Translations under genes and position numbers: made by a program
Assembly: GCA_041645435.1 (NCBI GenBank)
Contig: JBAZQB010000005.1
Location: forward strand, 186,001-250,000
Length of the DNA: 64,000 bases
Direction: 5' to 3'
Origin: Methanoregula sp.
Lineage (GTDB): Archaea; Halobacteriota; Methanomicrobia; Methanomicrobiales; Methanospirillaceae
In this document: positions 28,050 through 37,268 of the stretch, in pieces
Layout of the letters: every line of letters starts with the position of its first letter
Numbering within the stretch: the first letter of the stretch is position 1
The notes under the pieces: generated by a model
Database searches by the model: none
The model's input: the letters and a program-made list of their open reading frames with translations, nothing else
Told to the model about the DNA's origin: nothing

Positions 28050-28187
28050 ATGAATATCGGTAAAACGCAACTTAATATTATTAGCGATCCATCTATTAAA
28101 AAAATTGAATCTGGTGACAAAACAATTAAAAAACAGTTTCAGTTTTTTTTTACAAAAAACAAACCTGTTTTTTCACATGAGACTTAG
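28050..28187 (+). CDS. Possible 45-residue ORF before the HAD gene
   Basis: ATG 28050 follows a GGGGA eight bases upstream, and the reading frame (MNIGKTQLNIISDPSIKKI...) stays open to TAG 28185, 18 bases before the HAD start. The protein is Lys/Ile-rich and matches nothing I know. It could be a leader peptide, a small gene or a chance ORF in AT-rich DNA. Confidence 0.2.
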   Translation: MNIGKTQLNIISDPSIKKIESGDKTIKKQFQFFFTKNKPVFSHET

Positions 28188-28205
28188 TGCAATAAAAAGG
28201 TGATC

Positions 28206-28859
28206 ATGGTACTTAAAACCATAATCCTCGATTTTGATGGCGTTATTCTCGAATCCGTTTCAGTTAAAACCGAGGCATTTCGAGTACTCTTCTCCTTTGT
28301 CCCGGAGCATGTTGACGATATAGTGCAGTTCCACAAAGATAATGGGGGTATGTCCCGGTTTGACAAGTTTCAGCATATCTATAAAAATATCCTGCAAGAA
28401 GACCTCACACAGAAGAAATTCGAAGAACTTTCAGAAAAATTTGCAGCGATCGTTTTCAAAGAAGTGATCAAAGCACCCTTTGTTCCCGGGGCGCACGAAT
28501 TCCTGGAAACTTATCATACGAAAATTCCCTTATATGTTGTCTCCGCTACCCCAGAAGAGGAGCTCATACAGATTATCCGTGAAAGGAAAATGTCTCATTA
28601 CTTCAGAATGGTGTTCGGAGCACCACGAAAAAAATCAGAATGCATCAATGAGATTGTAAAACTCACCGTATCTCCACCAGAATCCGTAATATTTGTTGGG
28701 GATGCAAAAAATGACTTTGAGGCAGCACGGGCAGCGGGGGTTCTCTTTATCGGCAGGGTTAAGAAAGGAGACGAAAACCGATTTTCCGGATTAATCGGTG
28801 TTGAAGCAGTAATTCCTGACCTGCATGAACTCGCGCGATATATTGAGGTGCACCAATGA
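28206..28859 (+). CDS. HAD-superfamily phosphatase
   Basis: A 217-residue haloacid-dehalogenase-type hydrolase. Motif I is ILDFDGVILES (nucleophile Asp), motif II is PLYVVSATPEEE, the conserved Lys is in RKKSE, and motif III is VIFVGDAKNDFEAARAAG. The cap domain lies between motifs I and II. It probably removes phosphate from a sugar phosphate or sugar-acid phosphate, a step needed before CMP activation in nonulosonate-type pathways. GGTGAT directly precedes ATG 28206. An alternative GTG at 28200 is part of that site. It overlaps the cyclase gene by 4 bases. Confidence 0.87.
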   Translation: MVLKTIILDFDGVILESVSVKTEAFRVLFSFVPEHVDDIVQFHKDNGGMSRFDKFQHIYKNILQEDLTQKKFEELSEKFAAIVFKEVIKAPFVPGAHEFLETYHTKIPLYVVSATPEEELIQIIRERKMSHYFRMVFGAPRKKSECINEIVKLTVSPPESVIFVGDAKNDFEAARAAGVLFIGRVKKGDENRFSGLIGVEAVIPDLHELARYIEVHQ

Positions 28860-29545
28860 TCATTTCTATCTCATATCCGCTCACTGCAAAGACCCCGCTC
28901 TACCCGAACACTCCGGCACCGGTCATCTCCTCCCTCCGATCTATGGAACTCGGGGACAGTGCGAATACCAGTGCGATCACCTTTTCGACCCATTCCGGAA
29001 CGCATATAGACGCACCCCGTCATTTCTGTAAGCAGGGGAAAACCATTGCAGATTGTCTCACATTGGATACCACGTTTTTTCCTGCGTATTGTATCAATGT
29101 GCCCAAACGGGATAGTGAAGAGATCACCGTAAGTAATCTGGCAGGAAGTATCTCTCAGGTGCAAGATGCAGAGGCAATCCTGATCAGGACCGGCTGGCAT
29201 ACAATACGATCTGATGATCCTGAACGGTATAGTAATGATCATCCATGGGTCTCACCGGAAGTTCCGGCATTCCTCCGGGAAAATTGCCCTCACTTGCGTC
29301 TTTTTGGGATTGACCAGATTTCGGTGTCTTCTGTTCTTCATCGGGCTGAAGGACATGCATGTCACCGGAAATTTCTTTGTGAGGAAAAATCGATTCTTTT
29401 GTTAGAGGACCTCAATCTTTCGGATTTCCAGATTAAAGGGTCCTTTCGGCTTCATATTTATCCTTTTATGATTGAACATATTGATGGCGTTCCGGTTATT
29501 GCGGCTGTGGAAATTAAAAATAGCGTGCCAGAGTTTCTATCCTAA
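28856..29545 (+). CDS. Cyclase-family (kynurenine formamidase-like) metal hydrolase
   Basis: A 229-residue member of the cyclase/KynB family. It has the metal-binding FSTHSGTHIDAPRHF motif (HxGTHxDxPxHF), the later LFGIDQISVSS segment and HRAEGHACHRKFL. Known members hydrolyse amides or esters such as N-formylkynurenine. The start overlaps the HAD stop (ATGA), so the two act together. In this locus the substrate is probably an acylated sugar or a lactone, not a tryptophan metabolite. That is inference. Confidence 0.85.
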   Translation: MIISISYPLTAKTPLYPNTPAPVISSLRSMELGDSANTSAITFSTHSGTHIDAPRHFCKQGKTIADCLTLDTTFFPAYCINVPKRDSEEITVSNLAGSISQVQDAEAILIRTGWHTIRSDDPERYSNDHPWVSPEVPAFLRENCPHLRLFGIDQISVSSVLHRAEGHACHRKFLCEEKSILLLEDLNLSDFQIKGSFRLHIYPFMIEHIDGVPVIAAVEIKNSVPEFLS

Positions 29546-29629
29546 CACACAAATTCACTTGGTGGTTACTCTGAAATAGATCCGGATTATCCTGAAGAAG
29601 TTGTAGAGTCCCGAAAGTATTTCCTACAT

Positions 29630-29935
29630 CAGAAGTAGAGCCGAAAACAAGCTCAACAATGAAGTTGACCGGAAGAAGATACGGTGGATAATCCGTCAGA
29701 AGGAAAAGACAGAATCCTCCGTAGTGATAGCAAAGATCCAAAAATGGTTCCATGCATACAAACGGTTCCGATACGAGTTCAATTCTCTCGATGAATTTAT
29801 TGTCTGGTACAATAACCGACGTCAGGTAGTCTGGATTTCGATCATCTCGAATCTCCAGAACTAGCGTTCTGGGGAATATTGCCTCAAGAGGCTATCCTCG
29901 GTATTGGTATCAAGAGTGTTTGGTTGGTGAGCTGA
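29630..29935 (+). pseudogene. Degenerate IS481-family transposase, C-terminal remnant
   Basis: The frame reads NNEVDRKKIRWIIRQKE, then KIQKWFHAYKRFRYEFNSL and DEFIVWYNNR. After a frameshift near 29820 it continues SLDFDHLESPELAFW and LPQEAILGIGIK. This is the end of an IS481-type integrase-like transposase (the normal run is WYNNRPHGSLDF..ETPEEAF). The N-terminal part is gone and no clear inverted repeats remain. It lies between the cyclase gene and the next GT-like gene. Confidence 0.75.
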
Positions 29936-30028
29936 TGAAACGTTCAAGTTCTCTCAAGCAAAGATCTATGAGAAATTATTTCAGGACCGTACAACAGAGC
30001 CGATAATTCATTAAAAATTCAAATGCAG

Positions 30029-31246
30029 TTAAAAATTTTCCTTGATATAATGGGAAAAAAATACCCAGAAAGGGAGCTCTGGTGTTCCTTCTTTTTTTAT
30101 GTATGAATTCTTATAATCATGATATACAGCATAATCGATTTTCATCTCATCTTCCCAATTTATATTGGAAAGATTATCGATATTAACTGGTTTTTTTCTG
30201 AATTCGGATGCACAAGTATCGATAGCTACTGCAAAGAATACTGTTTTTGGAGATCTCTTGGCTATTTCGTCAGTAGTGATGAAGATAATAGATTTCTGAT
30301 ATAATACTGCGAAATTGATGGACAAGCTATCATGGGCAATGACAAACTTTGAGCTCTTTACAAGTCGAGCGGTATTTCCCCGGATTATTGTTCTGCCACC
30401 AAAATAATCATCGGCAGTATCATAATTTGATCGGGGGTGAGCGGCAATAATTACGGATAAATCAAATTTCTTTTCCAAGAAATCAAAGAATTTACAGAGT
30501 TTTGGATAATATTCATCTGCTGAAATGGGATGATCAATCCCTAAATAATTATAATCTGGATGAAATGGGAGGTATTCATCGAGAAAAACTGCATATTTTC
30601 CGGGATATCTGTCCTCTTCCTGAAGTTGTTGCAAATAAATATCATAATCAAGTTGATGTAACCATAATAACTTCGTATTGTTATCGATTGGATAATCGAA
30701 TTGATCAGTTGCTTTTGTCCCTGATAAGGCTACAATGGTTGCGGATTTGATGCCAAATATCTTATAATATTTTAATAAGATTGCGTTGAAATAATTTCGG
30801 TAGATGTCTCCTCTCACAAGTAATAGTGAGATTTTTTTCAACATTTGTTTCAATGAAGGTGGGTTATTTCCCCGAGATTTAACCGGAAGGGGATATAGAC
30901 ATAGTTGTTGCACGAAATATTTAATATTCTTTTTTGAAAGTGTATGATATATGAAAAGCGTTTTAATATTGTAACTATAAAAAAATATCACCAAACAATT
31001 TTCGTCTAATGTCGATAAAGATTGAATAATGTCGCGTTTCTTTTCAAATTGACGCAATCCTGAGCAATTGATTGGTTCATTGATTACCAGTGTCTTATAA
31101 GCGGTTCCACGCATGTAGGGTGTAATATCCCAGACTTCCACTTTAAAACCTTCACTTAAAAGGGTTTGAATGCCAAATCGCTCATAATCTCTTTTATTAA
31201 GGGGCGATTCAATAATTACGATGATGCGTTCGACACTACAATTCAT
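30029..31246 (-). CDS. Predicted surface-glycan transferase-like protein, unknown
   Basis: A 405-residue AT-rich gene. The protein starts MNCSVERIIVIIESPLNKRD, with Rossmann-like segments near the N-terminus (KVEVWDITPYM, CLVIFFYSYNIKTL) and a C-terminal half with VIIAAHPRSNYD and KSSKFVIAHDSLSINFAVL. That looks like the donor-binding side of GT-B/polysialyltransferase-type proteins: an HPR motif, then a Ser-rich segment. I do not recognise a named family. No ribosome-binding site is evident before ATG 31246. Its low GC suggests horizontal arrival with the glycan locus. Confidence 0.55.
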   Translation of the reverse strand: MNCSVERIIVIIESPLNKRDYERFGIQTLLSEGFKVEVWDITPYMRGTAYKTLVINEPINCSGLRQFEKKRDIIQSLSTLDENCLVIFFYSYNIKTLFIYHTLSKKNIKYFVQQLCLYPLPVKSRGNNPPSLKQMLKKISLLLVRGDIYRNYFNAILLKYYKIFGIKSATIVALSGTKATDQFDYPIDNNTKLLWLHQLDYDIYLQQLQEEDRYPGKYAVFLDEYLPFHPDYNYLGIDHPISADEYYPKLCKFFDFLEKKFDLSVIIAAHPRSNYDTADDYFGGRTIIRGNTARLVKSSKFVIAHDSLSINFAVLYQKSIIFITTDEIAKRSPKTVFFAVAIDTCASEFRKKPVNIDNLSNINWEDEMKIDYAVYHDYKNSYIKKEGTPELPFWVFFSHYIKENF

Positions 31247-31515
31247 TGATATGTTTTTTATTTAAAAGTATAAATTATGGTTGTATAGACATTTTGGCAT
31301 CGGGCATTGTCCTAACTGGACATACTTAATTGTTGAATGCAAAAAATTGACTAAGTGATCTTATGATCAACAATGCCTTCCATCATTGCCGGGGTTCTTT
31401 TCATGCGCTACATAGTTTCACCCGTCTGGCATGAGATATGCCGTAAAAAAATGTTTTCGAAATGGACGATTTAGAGGCTATACCCACAAAAAGTAGTAAA
31501 GAATCATTGCTTGAG

Positions 31516-33558
31516 TCATGATGCAGGTTTGCATATTTTCCAGAGATCCTGCACCGGGTAGTTGTTCAGCAGTTTGCCAATCGCGAATGTATTATCCGTA
31601 CCCCAGATTTTTTTCACTTGGATAAAGATATTATCCATTCTTGTAGAGTTATAAAAGATTTGATACTTGATCTTCCTTTTATAAGTTACCAGCGGTTTTG
31701 AGTCCGATCCTGCCTCATACCATTGATTAACATCAAACGGAAGGTTAATTAGTTCTTCAGATTTCCATTTATCTTCATTATTAAGAATACCGCCGATATT
31801 TCTCGTTGCAATCATCCATTCCACTGCTGAACCAACTGCCTCATCCATTTCATCCGTCAGCGGATGATTTGTAATAATGGGAAGTGTATGGAATGCTAGG
31901 TCCAAAGATTCATGAAATTTTTCGAGAATTGCTTTAATGGAATATTTCCGAATGAGGTTCCCTCCAAGTTCACCAGTAAGGAGTTTTTTATAATTTTCTT
32001 CCTTTGAATAAAAAGCTTTAATATCTTCAGGACTTTCCCACAATTCTGATTTCACTTCTCCTAAATATTGGAAATACAGATCAGATAATCCAGTTTTACC
32101 GCTCTTTATCAAATCCCAGAGGCATAGGAGGGAATCAGACATTAAAGCACCGGATTCGGTGATTAGACGGAATACTACATCATATTGCTTAAGGGAATAG
32201 AGCGCCATGATAAAACATAAACCCCGTATTTCACAATATTCCTCAAATGTTATTGTATCAGTCCCGACACAGACCTCCTCAATTTCAAAGCATTTCTGCC
32301 GGTCATATTCTCCAAATTGATGTGGTATCAGTCTGAATTTTGTAACCATCTGATGTTTATTTCTAGTCTCTTGGGATGCAATGTCCGTCCCTTTCAATAA
32401 CATAAGGGTATATGGTACCAGCTTAACATCGTTATTGAGAACAAATTTCATCCCCTCAATAAAGGATTCTTTTGTCTCATAAGGGAGGGGGACAATTAGT
32501 TCAGTTCCTGACACCATCCCTCGCTTTTTTATTTCGGTTTGGAGGTTTACATAAACGTCGTGGGGAATGTTTTTTCGTTTAATTGCAGCCAGTGTTTTTA
32601 GATTCATTGATTGTAATGAACAGGAAACCTGAATCCTCTTATTTAATTTTTCAGACACTCTCAAGATCCTGTCATAGTTAGTTTTTCCTAGGGTTATATC
32701 AAAAGCATTAGGCCAGTCATATTTTTTCCATAATCCACGAATATATTCCGCAATTTCTTCATCGCGTTCATACATACCAAAATTCGAATCGACAATTGAA
32801 AGAAGCACGAATGGATTTTTTTGCATACGGACCGCAATATATTCCAGTTCCCGTTTTATTCGTTCAAGATCATAGGTTTTCAGTTTCTTTTGGTCTTTTT
32901 CGGTTTGGTTTCCTTCCCAACAGTATGCACACTTAAAAGGGCAACCTCTCGTTGTTTGTATAGAGGGGGAATACTCTCCTGTGAACCATTGATCCATTAT
33001 ACCAGCAATATAAGGCGAAGGGACGATATTCAAATCTTGTATTTGTTCATAATTTCCTTTTACAAGTTCCCCATTTGAAGGATTGATTGACATCATATTT
33101 TCATGGGGGACGCTTTTTAATAGATCCAGCGAGACATTCTCGAGAATTTTCTCTAATAAATTAGAAAAAGCAATCTCACCTTCTCCATAACAATAAAAAT
33201 CTATTTCTGGTCGATTAACCAAATATTCTTTACACTCTTTTAAATCGGTGGGAAATTCAGGCCCCCCAGCAATACAAACAACTGACGGATTAATTTTTTT
33301 CGCTTTTTTAAACACTAACCGGTTTATTTCACTATTCCAACAAAAATTAGTTAACCCAACAACATCTGGTTGAATACGTGGAATTTCTTTAAAAATCGCA
33401 TTTGAATCATCAAATAACTGAATATTTATATCATTTTCAAAACGCGATTGAGAATACGCGGCAATAAGTCCAATACCTAATGGCATGAATGTGTTTTGCC
33501 TTCCAATTGTGCGATGATTGAGATAACCCAAAATGACTTTTTTCTCTTTATTTTTCAT
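31516..33558 (-). CDS. Large B12-binding radical SAM protein, copy 1
   Basis: A 680-residue protein. The N-terminal ~160 residues resemble a cobalamin-binding domain (LGIGLIAAYSQSRF, PDVVGLTNFCWNS, IAGGPEFPTDL, CYGEGEIAFSNLLEK). The radical SAM motif TTRGCPFKCAYCWEG follows at about residue 205. The C-terminal ~300 residues (FRLIPHQFGEYDRQK, later FHTLPIITNHPLTDE) are unlike common B12/radical SAM proteins and may form a family-specific domain. GGAGAT lies just before the start. A diverged copy lies at 51808-53841 with the same orientation and a similar upstream region. Function is unknown. Confidence 0.85.
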   Translation of the reverse strand: MKNKEKKVILGYLNHRTIGRQNTFMPLGIGLIAAYSQSRFENDINIQLFDDSNAIFKEIPRIQPDVVGLTNFCWNSEINRLVFKKAKKINPSVVCIAGGPEFPTDLKECKEYLVNRPEIDFYCYGEGEIAFSNLLEKILENVSLDLLKSVPHENMMSINPSNGELVKGNYEQIQDLNIVPSPYIAGIMDQWFTGEYSPSIQTTRGCPFKCAYCWEGNQTEKDQKKLKTYDLERIKRELEYIAVRMQKNPFVLLSIVDSNFGMYERDEEIAEYIRGLWKKYDWPNAFDITLGKTNYDRILRVSEKLNKRIQVSCSLQSMNLKTLAAIKRKNIPHDVYVNLQTEIKKRGMVSGTELIVPLPYETKESFIEGMKFVLNNDVKLVPYTLMLLKGTDIASQETRNKHQMVTKFRLIPHQFGEYDRQKCFEIEEVCVGTDTITFEEYCEIRGLCFIMALYSLKQYDVVFRLITESGALMSDSLLCLWDLIKSGKTGLSDLYFQYLGEVKSELWESPEDIKAFYSKEENYKKLLTGELGGNLIRKYSIKAILEKFHESLDLAFHTLPIITNHPLTDEMDEAVGSAVEWMIATRNIGGILNNEDKWKSEELINLPFDVNQWYEAGSDSKPLVTYKRKIKYQIFYNSTRMDNIFIQVKKIWGTDNTFAIGKLLNNYPVQDLWKICKPAS

Positions 33559-33774
33559 CTAAAATCTCCAGTTACTATTCTTTTTATTGGTAGTGTAAAA
33601 ATTAAACAGTAAATTCTGCAACCCCGACTTATATCTATTTTATCCATATAATCAATGACATTTAAACTCATCGAAAAAGATACTGCTCATTGATCGCCCG
33701 ACGATAACTGAGATCATGAAACAAAGTTGCTGACATGCTTTAGCCAGATCCACTCAACAAGCAATCATTCATAA

Positions 33775-34195
33775 CTACACCGTCTCAAGATTATTAGGTC
33801 TTGTCATCGTTCTGATTGATATCAACAACGGTTTTCCTCCTTGACTTTCAAGTTGTGCGATTTGTTTATGTATTTCTGTTTTCTTCTCTGGACTGTCCGT
33901 CGTTTCGTTAATTGCAAAAACATAAATTCCTTTGCGTTTGGATTTTGACAACTTTTCTACACGGTTTTTTATCGAGTAGGACTTACGCAGTTCAACCGTT
34001 TCGACAATTGATTTTTATTGACATTTCCAAAATAATAAAAATCCTGGATTGTCAAATCCTGATGCATCATCGTATTTTGCCTAACTCCAATTACAGAGCA
34101 GTTTTTTCATCATAACCTTTTTTGTAAATCTCAATGTTTTCTTTATCCCGGAGAGAGGAAATAAAATTCCAACAAAGCCGATGATATCGCTTTAA
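33775..34195 (-). pseudogene. Decayed ORF interrupted by a MITE-like element, family unknown
   Basis: On the minus strand, 33978 to 33775 reads EKLSKSKRKGIYVFAINETT followed by a Lys/Glu-rich stretch (KKTEIHKQIAQLESQGGK) and PLLISIRTMTRPNNLETV, then a stop. Across the 110-bp element, 34195 to 34098 reads FISSLRDKENIEIYKKG in another frame. Both pieces look protein-like, so the element may have split one gene. I do not recognise the protein, and the link between the two halves is inference. Confidence 0.3.
33979..34088 (+). mobile_element. 110-bp MITE-like element, copy 1
   Basis: Starts GGACTTACGCA and ends TGCCTAACTCC, imperfect terminal inverted repeats of the form GGA(C/G)TTACGC. It is 105/110 identical to the reverse complement of 47479-47588 by direct comparison. 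It is too short to encode a transposase, so it would need one from a related full-length element elsewhere. TA precedes its left end, but the right flank reads AA. Confidence 0.75.
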
Positions 34196-34288
34196 TTTAG
34201 GATGAATTCTAAATTACTTCAGTGAGGTGACCCTATTCATTCAAATCATCCCAAATACACAAAGTATCAATTAGTCTATATGAGCCAA

Positions 34289-34401
34289 GACCCCCGCCCC
34301 CGCACGCTTTCAGTGCACGAGGTCCCCCCATCCCTTGAGGGTCACTATCAGCCGCCTCGTCGGGGCTTCGCTGGGCAAGGCGACGGTTGAAAGCCTCCGC
34401 T
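34289..34401. repeat. GC-rich intergenic block, possible relative of copies A and B
   Basis: An abrupt GC-rich stretch in AT-rich DNA. It includes GACCCCCGCCCCCGC, GGTCCCCCCATCCC and a hairpin-like GCCGCCTCGTCGG...GGCAAGGCGACGG. The GGGCAAGG and CCCCCAT elements echo copies A and B, but alignment by eye is weak, so kinship is uncertain. No credible ORF lies in it. Confidence 0.35.
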
Positions 34402-34530
34402 AATAATAGGAACTCTTTCAGAAGTCGTGGAGATCACCCTATAGCATTTCGGCAATCCTCATCGAAGATCCGTACTTTCCCCACTTTTTCGAGAGCTCGT
34501 GCTGCCAGCTGGTCAAGCGGACTTAACGCA

Positions 34531-34539
34531 TTATAAATA
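34531..34539 (+). promoter_or_regulatory. TATA box for the radical SAM gene at 34614
   Basis: TTATAAATA is a near-ideal archaeal TATA box. Transcription would begin around 34560, giving a leader of about 50 bases that carries the GAGGTG ribosome-binding site at 34599-34604. Confidence 0.5.
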
Positions 34540-34613
34540 CACATAATAGAAAAATAAATAATTACCAAACGTTTTCATTCAGTAAATCTTTTTCATACGA
34601 GGTGCCAAAATTC

Positions 34614-36035
34614 ATGATCCATAATGGTAAAGTATTATTCATAATCCATGATTTGTATCAGGAAGACAATCATTTTCCATTGGGTATTGGATATCTGGCA
34701 GCAGTTCTCAAGAAAAAAAATGTCGATGTCGATGTATATTGCCAGGATATATTCCATTACACAAATGCAGAATTATCAGAATTTCTTAAAAAGAATGATT
34801 ATGATTTAATCTGCGTCGGTTTTCTGGCAGCCCGGTTCAAAGAAACCGTTCTGGATCTCTGTACATGTATCAATAAACACAAAAAATCCGCATGGCTGGT
34901 TTTAGGAGGACATGGCCCGACACCCATCCCGGAATATGTTCTGGAGCAAACCCATGCAGATGTCATCGTTTTAGGAGAGGGGGAGGAGTCACTCCCCGAG
35001 TTGTTGAAATGTAAACTGGAACAGGGAGATCCTGCAAAAATACATGGTATCGCTTATATGGATGAGGGGATTGTGAAAAACACCCAGCGGCGAAAACCAG
35101 TACACAATCTGGATTCAATACCCTTCCCCGAATGGTCTTTATTCCCGATAGAACAGTATATTAAAGGCCTAAAATTATTCAGATATAAATCTACGGACCG
35201 ATGTTTTGGAATGCTCACGAGCCGGGGCTGCATCAACCGGTGCAATTTCTGTTACCGCATGGAAAAGGGGATCCGGTTCAGAAGCGTAAAAAATGTCGTC
35301 CAGGAGATCGAGCTGCTGAATGAGCGGTATGGCATCAATTATTTCCTGATGAATGATGAGCTGTTCGTCTATCCCAAAAAGCGGATCTTTGAATTCAAGG
35401 ATGAACTGGAAAAAACCGGCATAAAAATAAAGTTTATCTGCAATGCCCGGGTTGATGTCTTTGATAAAGAAGTTACCCAGTGTTTGAAAGAGACCGGATG
35501 CCAGTTCCTGAATTTCGGCATGGAATCCTCCGACCAAAAGGTTCTCGATCTAATGAATAAGCACACAACTGTGGAAGAAAATATACGGGCCGCTGAAATC
35601 GCAAAGAGTGAAAAAATCGGACTTGGATTAAACTTCATATGGGGAAATATCGGGGATACAGCAGAGTCCCTGAAGAACAACACCGCGCTGATAAAAAAAT
35701 ATACCACCTACGATTACATACGTACCATACGGCCGGTAACCCCGTATCCCGGATGTGATCTCTACTATGAGGCGATCAAGAGAGGTTTGCTCGATGGCCC
35801 TGATGATTTCTTTAAAAGATTCAAGAATTCGGATCTGTTACTGGTTAATTTTACGGAAATTCCCGAACAAAAATTTTACGAACTACTGTTCGCAGCGAAT
35901 AAGGACCTGATACTCGATTATTACGAACATACCTCAAAGGATATGGCTGCGGCAAATAAGTTAATCGATGATTTTTACCGGTTGTACTTCAAAGGAGAGA
36001 ATTCCTTTCGTGGGGCACGGCATTATAAAAAATAA
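34614..36035 (+). CDS. B12-binding radical SAM protein
   Basis: A 473-residue protein. The N-terminal cobalamin-binding-like domain has HFPLGIGYLAAVLKKKN, VLGGHGPTPIPEYV and VLGEGEESLPELL. The radical SAM motif SRGCINRCNFCYRMEKG follows at about residue 205, then FGMESSDQKVLDLMNKH, a typical core segment. I start it at ATG 34614, nine bases after GAGGTG. The GTG at 34602 is part of that ribosome-binding region. It is convergent with the amidotransferase operon, ending 6 bases from it. Substrate unknown. Relatives act on lipids, sugars and cofactors. Confidence 0.87.
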   Translation: MIHNGKVLFIIHDLYQEDNHFPLGIGYLAAVLKKKNVDVDVYCQDIFHYTNAELSEFLKKNDYDLICVGFLAARFKETVLDLCTCINKHKKSAWLVLGGHGPTPIPEYVLEQTHADVIVLGEGEESLPELLKCKLEQGDPAKIHGIAYMDEGIVKNTQRRKPVHNLDSIPFPEWSLFPIEQYIKGLKLFRYKSTDRCFGMLTSRGCINRCNFCYRMEKGIRFRSVKNVVQEIELLNERYGINYFLMNDELFVYPKKRIFEFKDELEKTGIKIKFICNARVDVFDKEVTQCLKETGCQFLNFGMESSDQKVLDLMNKHTTVEENIRAAEIAKSEKIGLGLNFIWGNIGDTAESLKNNTALIKKYTTYDYIRTIRPVTPYPGCDLYYEAIKRGLLDGPDDFFKRFKNSDLLLVNFTEIPEQKFYELLFAANKDLILDYYEHTSKDMAAANKLIDDFYRLYFKGENSFRGARHYKK

Positions 36036-36041
36036 TTATTT

Positions 36042-37259
36042 TTATGATTGTGTTTCCCAGATCTTATTCTTCAGTTCCCATTTGCCGTTTTTATGGTTCC
36101 AGATATGCGGGGGTCGTGCCTGGTCTATAATTTCAGTGAACCGTTTCTCGTCAATTCCCATGTAGTTCAGACAGTCATTAAGGTACAACCGGGGGAACTC
36201 CCCATCGAACCGCTTTACCAGGCGGACCCCGTCATCACGGGTGATGTCGCCATTCCGGATCTCCTGGCATGAGTCATAGGTAGCTCTCCCAATCCCGAAT
36301 TTTATGTACGCCGTATAATAGTGGAGCCAGTCAATCTTATCGTCAATGGAACTATATTTACTGTAACTTCCTTCAGTTCTGAAATCATTCGGTAAAAAGT
36401 CGCTATTTTCAACTGAATAATAATAGGTTTCCTGAGGGTGCCATGGGATATAATATCCCAGATAATGGACTTCAGTTCCAACCGTGTCCAGCCGCGAGGG
36501 TTCAACGGGGAGGTATGCTTCGAGATCCGAGAGGGATAACTGGTATTGCTTCATCAGGTCTTTGGCATTGACACCGCCAAGGTATATCTGATCGAGTTCG
36601 TACTCCATGGAAAAATAGGAAGAATCCCGTTTTGCACTCTGGTTGTCAACCGTGGGATTTCCATATTCTGCTTCGTTTTCACCGAAAACCACCAGCGGGA
36701 CATCCAGCTGGATCGATAATTTCGGTGCCAGGTTCTTTTGCCCGATAATGAAGGGCTGGAACGGGTGAACGAGGTTCTCAAAGGCTAGTTTTGTCAAAAG
36801 ACGATGTACTTTTTGGTTGGGCCAGTAGGAATAATTGGCATAACCGGAATTCAGCCATGCATCAAAGTTCCTTCTTCCCACCCGGGTATACAGATGGGGC
36901 GGCCATGTAATGAGGATCGGGTGCATGTTGTATTTGTGCTTCAGCATGTGCGCTGCCATGACACTGTCTTTGCCGCCGCTCCCCGGGACCACCACATCAT
37001 AGCGCCCGTCGTTTCTCCGGAACCTGTCGCAGAGCTCCTGGAGATCCTGCTCGCGTTTTTCAAAATCGATGGTCTTTTTCTTCACTGCGTACCGGCAGGC
37101 TTCGCAAACGCCATCATCATCAAATGCGATCGGCCTCTTCTTATCCCCGGGTTTATTCTTAAATTCTATCGATGATGACGGCCTCTGATTGCTCATCGTG
37201 CACTTTTTACAGAATTTTACCTCAAGTGGTAAACCATACATCCCCAAATTGTCTGTCAT
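36042..37259 (-). CDS. N-acetyl sugar amidotransferase (WbpG/PseA family)
   Basis: A 405-residue enzyme with an N-terminal zinc site (CKKCTMSNQRP and CEACRYA) and a PP-loop VVPGSGGKDSVMAAHML for ATP. GYYIPWHPQETYYYS and the FGIGRATYDSCQEIRNGDIT segment are typical of the family. It converts an N-acetyl group of a sugar to an acetamidino group using ammonia delivered by HisH- and HisF-like partners, which are encoded directly upstream on the same strand. The known products are ManNAc3NAmA and amidinated pseudaminic or legionaminic acids. ATG 37259 is preferred over GTG 37265. The gap to hisH is under 10 bases. Confidence 0.9.
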   Translation of the reverse strand: MTDNLGMYGLPLEVKFCKKCTMSNQRPSSSIEFKNKPGDKKRPIAFDDDGVCEACRYAVKKKTIDFEKREQDLQELCDRFRRNDGRYDVVVPGSGGKDSVMAAHMLKHKYNMHPILITWPPHLYTRVGRRNFDAWLNSGYANYSYWPNQKVHRLLTKLAFENLVHPFQPFIIGQKNLAPKLSIQLDVPLVVFGENEAEYGNPTVDNQSAKRDSSYFSMEYELDQIYLGGVNAKDLMKQYQLSLSDLEAYLPVEPSRLDTVGTEVHYLGYYIPWHPQETYYYSVENSDFLPNDFRTEGSYSKYSSIDDKIDWLHYYTAYIKFGIGRATYDSCQEIRNGDITRDDGVRLVKRFDGEFPRLYLNDCLNYMGIDEKRFTEIIDQARPPHIWNHKNGKWELKNKIWETQS

Positions 37260-37268
37260 TTCCACTAC

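Larger units (their letters stand above)
33559..34613. other. Long gap with decayed sequence, a MITE and a GC-rich block
   Basis: About 1 kb between divergent radical SAM genes. From left to right it holds an upstream region similar to that of the copy-2 gene (33559-33660), a decayed ORF on the minus strand interrupted by a 110-bp MITE-like element (33979-34088), a GC-rich block (34289-34401), and a TATA box at 34531. No intact gene was found. Confidence 0.55.

Noticed and set aside
24475..29545. One single transcript joining the CMP-sugar operon to the HAD-cyclase pair
   Set aside because: The B12/radical SAM and FkbM genes between them are on the opposite strand, so the two groups must be transcribed separately.
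34289..34401. GC-rich block considered as a tRNA or other known RNA
   Set aside because: No cloverleaf, T-loop or CCA end could be drawn. It was kept only as a possible relative of copies A and B.
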